Positions 16,393 to 23,084 of a DNA stretch of 26,171 nucleotides are shown piece by piece. The notes below the pieces were generated by a model that saw only the letters and a program-made list of their open reading frames with translations, did no database searches and had not been told where the DNA came from. The number at the start of each line of letters is the position of its first letter. The stretch's first letter is position 1. A program made the position numbers and the translations under genes. The DNA is from Yinghuangia elevatio (GTDB lineage: Bacteria > Actinomycetota > Actinomycetes > Streptomycetales > Streptomycetaceae): the NCBI RefSeq assembly GCF_040649515.1, contig NZ_JBEZFP010000129.1, forward strand, positions 1 to 26,171. The letters are read 5' to 3'.

Positions 16393-16431
16393 GTATCGTC
16401 GACCATGCCCGAAGTATCGTCGTAATCGTCG
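16393..16431. repeat. Direct repeats GTATCGTCG upstream of VOC gene
   Basis: GTATCGTCG occurs at 16393-16401 and again at 16414-16422, exactly 21 bases apart, and is followed directly by a near copy TAATCGTCG (16423-16431). The 21-base period is two helical turns, as for a direct-repeat operator. They lie 41-79 bases upstream of the VOC start, where its promoter should be. No regulator is assigned. Confidence 0.5.
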
Positions 16432-16481
16432 TAAATGGAGCGTCGGCCGACGGCGGGACGGCGCGGCGACCGCGGAACGTG

Positions 16482-16515
16482 TTTGCATAAAACTTCGCTC
16501 CTCCGTATATTCATT
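16482..16515 (+). promoter_or_regulatory. argC promoter overlapping ARG-box half sites
   Basis: TTGCAT (16483-16488) and TATATT (16506-16511) are separated by exactly 17 bases and form a near-ideal sigma-70-type promoter, unusually AT-rich for this DNA. The -35 includes TGCAT followed by AAAA, the left half of the ArgR consensus TGnAT-N4-ATnCA (right half here is degenerate, CTTCG). The -10 runs into ATTCA (16509-16513), a good right half site. ArgR encoded in the same cluster would therefore cover the promoter. Transcription would start near 16517, leaving a very short leader before GGAGGAGG. Confidence 0.72.
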
Positions 16516-16534
16516 CCGTCGGGAGGAGGCGACC

Positions 16535-17563
16535 ATGGGGGTCACGGCGGCACTGGCGGGAGCCAGCGGCTATGCGGGCGGAGAGATTCTCCGGCTGCTG
16601 CTCGCACATCCACACTTCGAGGTCGGCACGCTCACCGCGGGGTCCAACGCCGGCCAGCGCCTGGGCGCGCTGCAGCCGCACCTGGTCCCGTTGGCCGACC
16701 GCGTGCTGTCCGAGACGACGGTCGACGCGCTGGCCGGGCACGACGTCGTCTTCCTCGCCCTGCCGCACGGGCAGTCCGCGGAGATCGCCCGGCAGCTCGG
16801 CGACGACGTGCTCGTCGTCGACTGCGGCGCCGACTTCCGGCTCCACGACGCGGCCGACTGGGAGCACTTCTACGGCTCCGAGCACGCCGGCACCTGGCCG
16901 TACGGCCTGCCGGAACTGCCCGGTGCGCGCGATCTGCTGCGCGGCACCAAGCGCATCGCCGTGCCCGGCTGCTACCCGACGGTCTCGCTGCTCAGCTGCT
17001 TCCCGGCGTTCGCCGAGGGCCTGGTCGAGCCGGACGTCGTGATCGTCGCCGCGTCCGGCACCTCGGGTGCGGGCAAGTCGCCGAAGACGCACCTGCTCGG
17101 CAGCGAGGTCATGGGGTCCGCGAGTGCGTACGGCGTCGGCGGCGTGCACCGGCACACCCCGGAGATCGGCCAGGGCCTCGCCGCCGTCGCGGGCGGGCCG
17201 GTCACGGTCTCCTTCACGCCGACCCTCGTCCCGATGTCGCGCGGCATCCTCGCGACCTGCACGGCGAAGATCAAGCCGGGCGTGAGCACCGCGCAGGTGC
17301 GCGAGGCGTACGAGAAGGCGTATGCCGCCGAGCCGTTCGTCCACCTCCTGCCCGAGGGGCAGTGGCCGGCGACGGCCATGGTCTACGGCGCCAACACGGC
17401 GCTGATCCAGGTCACCGTCGACGAGCGGGCCGGGCGACTGGTCGCCGTGGGCGCGATCGACAACCTGGCCAAGGGCACCGCGGGCGGCGCGGTGCAGAGC
17501 ACGAACATCGCCCTCGGCCTCGCCGAGGACCTGGGACTGAGCAAGACGGGGGTTGCACCGTGA
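16535..17563 (+). CDS. argC: N-acetyl-gamma-glutamyl-phosphate reductase
   Basis: Reduces N-acetylglutamyl-phosphate to the semialdehyde with NADPH, the third step of arginine synthesis. The 342-residue protein begins with the nucleotide-binding motif GASGYAGGEILRLL (9-22) and carries the catalytic cysteine in VPGCYPT (Cys146), plus the conserved GVHRHTPEI segment and the C-terminal DNLAKGTAGGAVQ. The ATG has an excellent GGAGGAG five to six bases upstream. It is the first gene of the arg cluster, lies directly behind the ArgR-type promoter and overlaps argJ by four bases (GTGA). Confidence 0.97.
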   Translation: MGVTAALAGASGYAGGEILRLLLAHPHFEVGTLTAGSNAGQRLGALQPHLVPLADRVLSETTVDALAGHDVVFLALPHGQSAEIARQLGDDVLVVDCGADFRLHDAADWEHFYGSEHAGTWPYGLPELPGARDLLRGTKRIAVPGCYPTVSLLSCFPAFAEGLVEPDVVIVAASGTSGAGKSPKTHLLGSEVMGSASAYGVGGVHRHTPEIGQGLAAVAGGPVTVSFTPTLVPMSRGILATCTAKIKPGVSTAQVREAYEKAYAAEPFVHLLPEGQWPATAMVYGANTALIQVTVDERAGRLVAVGAIDNLAKGTAGGAVQSTNIALGLAEDLGLSKTGVAP

Positions 17564-18711
17564 GCGTCACCGCAGCAGCAGGATTCCGGGCGTCGGGCGT
17601 CGCGGCCGGCCTCAAGACGACCGGCGCGACCGACGTCGCCTTGGTGGTCAACGACGGCCCGTCGCTCGCGGCCGCGGGCGTCTTCACCGCCAACCGCGTG
17701 CAGGCCGCTCCGGTCCTGTGGTCGCGGCAGGTGCTCACCGGCGGCCGACTCCAGGCCGTGGTGCTCAACTCCGGCGGCGCCAACGCCTGCACCGGCCCCG
17801 AGGGCTTCCAGAACACCCACCGCACCGCCGAGCAGGTCGCCACGGCCCTCGGCCTCAACGCCGGTGAGGTCGCGGTGTGCTCGACCGGCCTGATCGGCCT
17901 GCAGCTCCCGATGGACAAGCTGCTGCCCGGCGTCGACGCGGCCGCGGCGGAGCTGTCCGCGGACGGCGGCGAGGCCGCGGCCGTGGCCATCAAGACCACC
18001 GACACCGTGCACAAGGTCGCGACTGCGGGCGGCACCGGATGGATCGTCGGCGGCATGGCCAAGGGCGCGGGCATGCTCGCCCCCGGCCTCGCCACCATGC
18101 TCGTCGTGCTGACCACCGACGCCGACGTCCCCGCCGACGCGCTGGACACCGCGCTGCGGGCGGCCACCCGCACCACGTTCGACCGGGTGGACTCCGACGG
18201 CTGCATGTCGACCAACGACACCGTGCTGCTGCTCGCCTCCGGGGCGTCCGGAGTCGCGCCCGAGACGGGCGAGTTCGCCGAGGCGGTGCGCGCCGTGTGC
18301 GCCGACCTCGCGCGCCAGCTCATCGCCGACGCCGAGGGGGCGAGCAAGGACATCGCCGTCGAGGTCGAGGGCGCGGCCACCGAGGCCGACGCGCTCCAGG
18401 TCGCCCGGTCGATCGCCCGCAACAACCTGCTCAAGTGCGCGATCCACGGCGAGGACCCCAACTGGGGCCGGGTGCTCTCGGCGATCGGCACCACCTCCGC
18501 CGAGTTCGACCCGGACCGGCTCGACGTCGCCATCAACGGCGTGTGGGTCTGCAAGGGCGGCGCCGTCGGCGAGGACCGCGACCTGGTCGACATGACCGGC
18601 CGCGAGGTGCGCATCACGGCCCGGCTCAACGCGGGCGGCGAGGCCGTCACCGTGTGGACCAACGACCTGACCGCCGAATACGTCCACGAGAACTCGGCGT
18701 ACTCGTCATGA
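17560..18711 (+). CDS. argJ: Bifunctional ornithine acetyltransferase / N-acetylglutamate synthase
   Basis: Transfers the acetyl group from N-acetylornithine to glutamate, closing the acetyl cycle of arginine synthesis; some members also acetylate glutamate from acetyl-CoA. The 383-residue precursor should self-cleave at Ala178-Thr179 inside KGAGMLAPGLATML, making Thr179 the N-terminal nucleophile of the beta chain. The oxyanion-hole CSTGLIG (107-113) and the C-terminal GEDPNWGRVLSAIG and ENSAYSS are family features. GTG at 17560 overlaps the argC stop, and its own stop overlaps argB by four bases (ATGA), so translation is coupled through the operon. Whether it is mono- or bifunctional cannot be decided from sequence alone. 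Confidence 0.96.
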   Translation: MSVTAAAGFRASGVAAGLKTTGATDVALVVNDGPSLAAAGVFTANRVQAAPVLWSRQVLTGGRLQAVVLNSGGANACTGPEGFQNTHRTAEQVATALGLNAGEVAVCSTGLIGLQLPMDKLLPGVDAAAAELSADGGEAAAVAIKTTDTVHKVATAGGTGWIVGGMAKGAGMLAPGLATMLVVLTTDADVPADALDTALRAATRTTFDRVDSDGCMSTNDTVLLLASGASGVAPETGEFAEAVRAVCADLARQLIADAEGASKDIAVEVEGAATEADALQVARSIARNNLLKCAIHGEDPNWGRVLSAIGTTSAEFDPDRLDVAINGVWVCKGGAVGEDRDLVDMTGREVRITARLNAGGEAVTVWTNDLTAEYVHENSAYSS

Positions 18712-19682
18712 CTGCTGCAACCGACCAGAACCCGTCCGGGGGGAGCACAGTGAAGACCGAGTCCGTGGGCAAAGCGATCCGGGCCGCACGCCACAACGTG
18801 GCGCTCGGCAAGGCGCACACCCTCATCGAGGCACTGCCGTGGCTGGAGCACTACTACGGCAAGACCGTCGTCATCAAGTTCGGCGGCAACGCCATGGTCG
18901 ACGACGCACTCAAGCGCGCCTTCGCCCAGGACGTCGTCTTCCTGCGCTTCGCCGGCCTCAAGCCGGTGATCGTGCACGGCGGCGGCCCGCAGATCAGCGC
19001 GCACCTGGACAAGCTCGGCCTGGAGTCCACCTTCGCGGGCGGCCTGCGGGTCACCACCCCTGAGGCCATGGACATCGTGCGCATGGTCCTCGCGGGCCAG
19101 GTGCAGCGCGAAATCGTCGGCCTGGTCAACGAGCACGGCCCGTTCGCGGTCGGTATGACCGGCGAGGACGCGCACACCATGACCGCCGAGAAGCGGCACG
19201 CCGTCGTCGACGGCGAGCTGGTCGACATCGGCCTGGTCGGCGACATCGTCGAGGTCAACCCGGGGGCCATCGCCGCGCTGCTGGAGGACGGCCGCATCCC
19301 CGTCATCTCCTCGGTCGCCCGCGGCGCCGACGGACACGTCTACAACGTCAACGCCGACACCGCCGCCGCGGCCCTGGCTGCGTCCCTCGGTGCAGAGCGC
19401 CTGGTCGTGCTCACCGACGTCGAAGGCCTCTACGCGGACTGGCCCAACAGCGACGAGGTCATCAGCCGCCTCGACGCCGACGAGTTGGCGGAGCTGCTGC
19501 CGACGCTGGCCAGCGGCATGGTCCCGAAGATGGAGGCGTGCCTGCGCGCCGTGCGGGCCGGCGTCAAGGCGGCCCACGTCCTCGACGGCCGGGTCGCGCA
19601 CTCGCTGCTGCTCGAGGTGTTCACCGACGAAGGCGTCGGGACCATGGTCGTCCCGGCACAGAACCAGGGGGCGGGCGCATGA
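18708..19682 (+). CDS. argB: N-acetylglutamate kinase
   Basis: Phosphorylates N-acetylglutamate with ATP and is usually the arginine-inhibited step when argJ is present. The protein has 324 residues from the ATG that overlaps argJ (ATGA). The amino-acid-kinase fold shows VIKFGGNAM (Lys57), VHGGGPQIS (89-97), TGEDAHTMTA and NVNADTAAAALAASLGAERL. A long N-terminal helix (about 20-45, ARHNVALGKAHTLIEALPWL) matches the arginine-sensitive type. The start is debatable: GTG at 18750 has a strong GGGGGGAG five bases upstream and would give 310 residues, closer to known Streptomyces proteins. The last codons overlap argD by four bases. Confidence 0.95.
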   Translation: MTAATDQNPSGGSTVKTESVGKAIRAARHNVALGKAHTLIEALPWLEHYYGKTVVIKFGGNAMVDDALKRAFAQDVVFLRFAGLKPVIVHGGGPQISAHLDKLGLESTFAGGLRVTTPEAMDIVRMVLAGQVQREIVGLVNEHGPFAVGMTGEDAHTMTAEKRHAVVDGELVDIGLVGDIVEVNPGAIAALLEDGRIPVISSVARGADGHVYNVNADTAAAALAASLGAERLVVLTDVEGLYADWPNSDEVISRLDADELAELLPTLASGMVPKMEACLRAVRAGVKAAHVLDGRVAHSLLLEVFTDEGVGTMVVPAQNQGAGA

Positions 19683-20932
19683 CGGAGCAAAGCGGGACGG
19701 CGGCCGGGGCGCCGGGCCACCCGGAGACCAACGAGGCGTACCAGCAGCGTTGGGGCGGTGCGCTCATGCCGTCGCTCGGGCAGCCGAAGGTCGCTCTGGT
19801 GTCCGGCAAGGGCGCCCATGTCGTGGACGCCGACGGCCGGGAGTACACCGACTTCCTGTCCGGGGTCGCGGTCAACGTGCTGGGCCACGCCCACCCGGCG
19901 ATCATCGACGCGGTCACCACGCAGATCTCCACGGTCGGCCACGTCTCGAACCTGTTCATCTCGACCCGCGCCGTCGAACTGGCCGAGCGGATCCTCGGCC
20001 TGACCGGCCGGGACGGCCGGGTGTTCTTCTGCAACTCCGGCGCCGAGGCGAACGAGGCGGCCTTCAAGATCGCGCGTAAGACCGGGCGGCCCGAGGTCGT
20101 CACGGCCGAAGGCTCGTTCCACGGCCGCACGATGGGATCGCTCGCGCTGACCGGCCAGCCCGGCAAGCGGGAGGGATTCGAGCCACTGCCCGGCGGCGTG
20201 AAGTACGTCCCGTTCGGCGACATCGACGCCCTCGACGCGGCGGTCACCGAGCGGACCGCGGCCGTGCTCCTGGAGCCCATCCAGGGCGAGTTCGGCGTAC
20301 GGCCGCTGCCGCCCGGCTACCTCGAACGGGCCCGCGAGATCACCACCGAGCGCGGCGCGCTGCTCATGCTCGACGAGGTGCAGACCGGCACCGGGCGCAC
20401 CGGCTACTGGTTCGCGCACCAGGACCCGTACTTCGGGGGCGTGCAGCCCGACGTCATGACCCTGGCCAAGGGCATCGGGGGCGGCCTGCCGCTCGGGGCG
20501 TGCGTCGCGTTCGGTGCCGCCGCGGAGCTGCTGGCCCCCGGCCAGCACGCCTCCACGTTCGGCGGAAACCCGGTGTGCTGCGCGGCGGGTCTCGCGGTGT
20601 TCGACACGCTGGCCGCCGACGGGCTGCTGGACCGGACCCGCGCGCTCGGCGCGCACATCAAGGCCGGCGTCGAGGCGCTGGGACACCCGTTGGTCGATCA
20701 TGTGCGTGGCGCGGGCCTGCTGCTGGGTATTGTGCTGACCGCACCCGTCGCGGGTCAGGTCGCCGACGCCGCGGGCGACGCCGGCTTCCTGGTCAACGCG
20801 GTGGCGCCGGACGTCATCAGGCTCGCTCCTCCGCTGGTCGTCGACGACGCCGACGTGGCCGAGCTGATCGCGGCGCTGCCCCAGATCCTCGACGCGGCGT
20901 CCGCCGCTTCGGCCGCGGGAGGCTCCCGGTGA
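19679..20932 (+). CDS. argD: Acetylornithine aminotransferase
   Basis: A PLP-dependent class III aminotransferase that converts N-acetylglutamate semialdehyde to N-acetylornithine, using glutamate as donor. The 417-residue protein shows NSGAEANEAAFK (119-130) for phosphate binding, FHGRTMGSLALTG (148-159), LDEVQTGTGRTG with Asp232 holding the pyridine nitrogen, TLAKGIGGGLP with the Schiff-base Lys264, and STFGGNPVCCAA. The N-terminal 15-20 residues are a poorly conserved Gly/Ala-rich extension. The ATG overlaps the argB stop. The stop itself overlaps a tiny GTG-started frame before argR. In many actinobacteria argF follows here; it does not in this window. Confidence 0.96.
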   Translation: MTEQSGTAAGAPGHPETNEAYQQRWGGALMPSLGQPKVALVSGKGAHVVDADGREYTDFLSGVAVNVLGHAHPAIIDAVTTQISTVGHVSNLFISTRAVELAERILGLTGRDGRVFFCNSGAEANEAAFKIARKTGRPEVVTAEGSFHGRTMGSLALTGQPGKREGFEPLPGGVKYVPFGDIDALDAAVTERTAAVLLEPIQGEFGVRPLPPGYLERAREITTERGALLMLDEVQTGTGRTGYWFAHQDPYFGGVQPDVMTLAKGIGGGLPLGACVAFGAAAELLAPGQHASTFGGNPVCCAAGLAVFDTLAADGLLDRTRALGAHIKAGVEALGHPLVDHVRGAGLLLGIVLTAPVAGQVADAAGDAGFLVNAVAPDVIRLAPPLVVDDADVAELIAALPQILDAASAASAAGGSR

Positions 20933-20985
20933 CCATCACGCACGCGGTGCCGCACCCGCGCGGCCGACGACGAGTCCGAAGGTAG
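20929..20985 (+). other. Tiny coupled ORF between argD and argR
   Basis: A GTG overlapping the argD stop (GTGA, 20929) opens an 18-codon frame, VTITHAVPHPRGRRRVRR, ending with TAG at 20983-20985, just before the argR Shine-Dalgarno. The arrangement copies the GTGA/ATGA couplings in the rest of the operon and it could keep ribosomes moving into argR. The peptide is strongly basic and resembles nothing I know; it may be mere spacer sequence or the eroded edge of a lost gene. Confidence 0.25.
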
Positions 20986-20996
20986 GCGAGGTCGTC

Positions 20997-21566
20997 ATGA
21001 GCAACGAGCAAGAGACCATGCCCACGCCCGCCCCCGAAGGCGTGTACGCGGTGCCGAGCACCCGTGCCGCACGCCACGGGCGCATCGTGGACATCCTGAC
21101 CCGGCACCGCATCCGGTCCCAGGCGCAACTTGCCGCGCTGCTCGCCGACGACGGCCTCGCCGTCACCCAGGCCACGCTGTCGCGCGATCTCGACGAGTTG
21201 GGGGCGGTGAAGATCCGCGACGGCCAGGGCGCGCTGATCTACGCCGTTCCCGCGGAGGGCGGCGACCGCACCCCGCGCGTACCTTCCGACGACTCGGTGA
21301 GCGAGGGCCGGTTGGCCCGGCTCGCCGGGGAGCTCATGGTCTCGGCGGAGGCCTCCGGCAATCTCGTCGTGGTCCGTACCCCGCCCGGAGCGGCGCAGTT
21401 CCTCGCCTCGGCGATGGACCACGCCGACAGCCGCGAGATCCTGGGCACAATCGCGGGCGACGACACCATCCTGCTGGTGTGCCGCGACCCCGAGGGCGGG
21501 GCCGCACTGGTCGCCCATCTGGTCGCGCTCGCCGAGGGCGGCCGGTCCGCGGCGGCGCGAGACTGA
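20997..21566 (+). CDS. argR: Arginine repressor ArgR
   Basis: The hexameric arginine-dependent repressor of arginine biosynthesis genes. Of 189 residues, about 25-90 form the winged-helix DNA-binding domain, with VTQATLSRDLDELGAVKI (56-73) as the recognition region. Residues 105-180 form the oligomerisation and arginine-binding domain containing GTIAGDDTILLV (150-161); the GDDT acids bind arginine in known ArgR proteins. There is a 20-residue N-terminal extension compared with E. coli. GCGAGG lies five bases before the ATG. Placed inside the operon it most likely controls, with a candidate ARG box before argC, it should be autoregulated. A hairpin follows 27 bases after its stop. Confidence 0.96.
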   Translation: MSNEQETMPTPAPEGVYAVPSTRAARHGRIVDILTRHRIRSQAQLAALLADDGLAVTQATLSRDLDELGAVKIRDGQGALIYAVPAEGGDRTPRVPSDDSVSEGRLARLAGELMVSAEASGNLVVVRTPPGAAQFLASAMDHADSREILGTIAGDDTILLVCRDPEGGAALVAHLVALAEGGRSAAARD

Positions 21567-21592
21567 GGACCGGGGTCGCCGGGGACACCCTT

Positions 21593-21615
21593 GCGGGGCT
21601 TGGCGCAGGCCCCGC
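21593..21615 (+). terminator. Hairpin terminator after argR
   Basis: GCGGGGCTT (21593-21601) pairs with AGGCCCCGC (21607-21615), nine pairs including one wobble, loop GGCGC, starting 27 bases after the argR stop. It would end or reduce transcription of argCJBDR before argGH. No T-run follows. Confidence 0.5.
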
Positions 21616-21616
21616 C

Positions 21617-21773
21617 GAAGACCCGCGACACCTGAACACCGGAAGACCCGAACAACGGAAGACCCGATCACCCGATCACCCGAAGATTTGCGGCACTGGA
21701 GGGACCTGACCCACCCGGGGCGCCCGAAGACCCGCAGTACTGAGGCCCGAAGCACCTGAGGCCGGAACACCCG
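21617..21773. repeat. GAAGACCCG repeat tract between argR and argG
   Basis: GAAGACCCG occurs exactly at 21617, 21642, 21658 and 21726. Degenerate copies are GAAGATTTG at 21682, GAAGCACCTG at 21749 and GAACACCCG at 21765. Between them ACCTGA/ACCCGA-type words recur (CACCTGAACACC, GATCACCCGATCACCC). Spacing varies from 16 to 44 bases. The 271-base gap between the genes (21567-21837) has no open frame with gene-like features, and the base composition of the tract (purine/C words, few long G+C palindromes) differs from its surroundings. It must also contain any argG promoter, which I cannot pinpoint; the palindrome CAGTACTG sits at 21735-21742. Confidence 0.6.
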
Positions 21774-21837
21774 CAGGACCTGAACGAACGCCGCCGATCC
21801 GCCCGGCTCGGCGGCTGAACCGAATGGAGCAAGGCTC

Positions 21838-23034
21838 GTGACCGAGCGCGTCGTACTCGCATACTCCGGAGGGCTGGACACCTCGGTCTGCATCGGCTGG
21901 ATCGCTGAGGAGACCGGCGCCGAGGTCATCGCGGTGGCCGTCGACGTCGGCCAGGGCGGCGAGGACCTCGAGGTCATCCGCAAGCGGGCGCTCGCCTGCG
22001 GTGCGGTCGAGGCCGAGGTGGCGGACGCCCGCGACGAGTTCGCGGACGAGTACTGCCTGCCCGCGATCAAGGCCAACGCCCGCTACATGGACCAGTACCC
22101 GCTGGTCTCCTCGCTGTCCCGGCCCGTCATCGTGAAGCACCTGGTGTCCGCCGCCAAGAAGCACGGCGCCACCACGGTCGCGCACGGCTGCACCGGCAAG
22201 GGCAACGACCAGGTCCGCTTCGAGGTGGGCATCGCGTCGCTGGCCCCCGAGCTCAAGTGCATCGCGCCGGTGCGCGACTACGCGATGACCCGCGACAAGG
22301 CCATCGCCTTCGCGGAGGCCAACAGCCTGCCGATCGCCACCAGCAAGAAGTCGCCGTACTCGATCGACCAGAACGTCTTCGGGCGGGCGGTGGAGACCGG
22401 GTTCCTGGAGGACATCTGGAACGGCCCGATCGAGGACGTGTACGAGTACACGCAGAACCCGGCGACGCCGCGCGACGCCGACGAGGTCGTCATCACCTTC
22501 AGGTCCGGCGTTCCGGTCGCGATCGACGGCCGCCCGGTCACCGTCCTGCAGGCCATCGAGGAGCTGAACCGCCGGGCGGGCGACCAGGGCGTCGGCCGTA
22601 TCGACATGGTCGAGGACCGGCTCGTCGGCATCAAGAGCCGGGAGATCTACGAGGCGCCGGGTGCCATCGCGCTCATCACCGCGCACACCGAGCTGGAGAA
22701 CGTCACCGTCGAACGCGAGCTGGCCCGCTACAAGCGGCAGGTGGAGCAGCGCTGGGCGGAACTGGTGTACGACGGCCTGTGGTTCTCGCCGCTCAAGCGT
22801 GCGCTGGACGGCTTCATCGCCGAGGCGAACGAGCACGTGTCCGGGGACATCCGCATGACCCTGCACGGCGGCCGTGCGACGGTCACCGGTCGGCGCAGCG
22901 AATCGTCGCTGTACGACTTCAACCTGGCCACGTACGACACGGGCGACACGTTCGACCAGTCGCAGGCCAAGGGCTTCATCGAGATCTTCGGCCTGTCGAG
23001 CAAGATCGCGGCCGGCCGGGACCTCAAGCAGTAA
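21838..23034 (+). CDS. argG: Argininosuccinate synthase
   Basis: Condenses citrulline and aspartate with ATP to argininosuccinate. The 398-residue protein has the PP-loop ATP pyrophosphatase motif AYSGGLDTS (8-16) at its N-terminus, then HGCTGKGNDQVRFE, ATSKKSPYSIDQNVFGR (citrulline and ATP contacts) and the tetramerisation tail. The GTG at 21838 is supported by GGAG eight bases upstream and by homology starting at once. It lies behind an argR terminator hairpin and a long repeat-rich spacer, so it probably has its own promoter together with argH, which starts 50 bases downstream. Confidence 0.97.
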   Translation: MTERVVLAYSGGLDTSVCIGWIAEETGAEVIAVAVDVGQGGEDLEVIRKRALACGAVEAEVADARDEFADEYCLPAIKANARYMDQYPLVSSLSRPVIVKHLVSAAKKHGATTVAHGCTGKGNDQVRFEVGIASLAPELKCIAPVRDYAMTRDKAIAFAEANSLPIATSKKSPYSIDQNVFGRAVETGFLEDIWNGPIEDVYEYTQNPATPRDADEVVITFRSGVPVAIDGRPVTVLQAIEELNRRAGDQGVGRIDMVEDRLVGIKSREIYEAPGAIALITAHTELENVTVERELARYKRQVEQRWAELVYDGLWFSPLKRALDGFIAEANEHVSGDIRMTLHGGRATVTGRRSESSLYDFNLATYDTGDTFDQSQAKGFIEIFGLSSKIAAGRDLKQ

Positions 23035-23084
23035 GGTCGGGCCCGCGTGACCCGTGCAACCGGTACCAGGGAGAAGGCAGGAAA

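Noticed and set aside
17412..19601. 729-codon minus-strand ORF across argJ and argB
   Set aside because: It is antisense to two well-identified enzymes and shows no domain.
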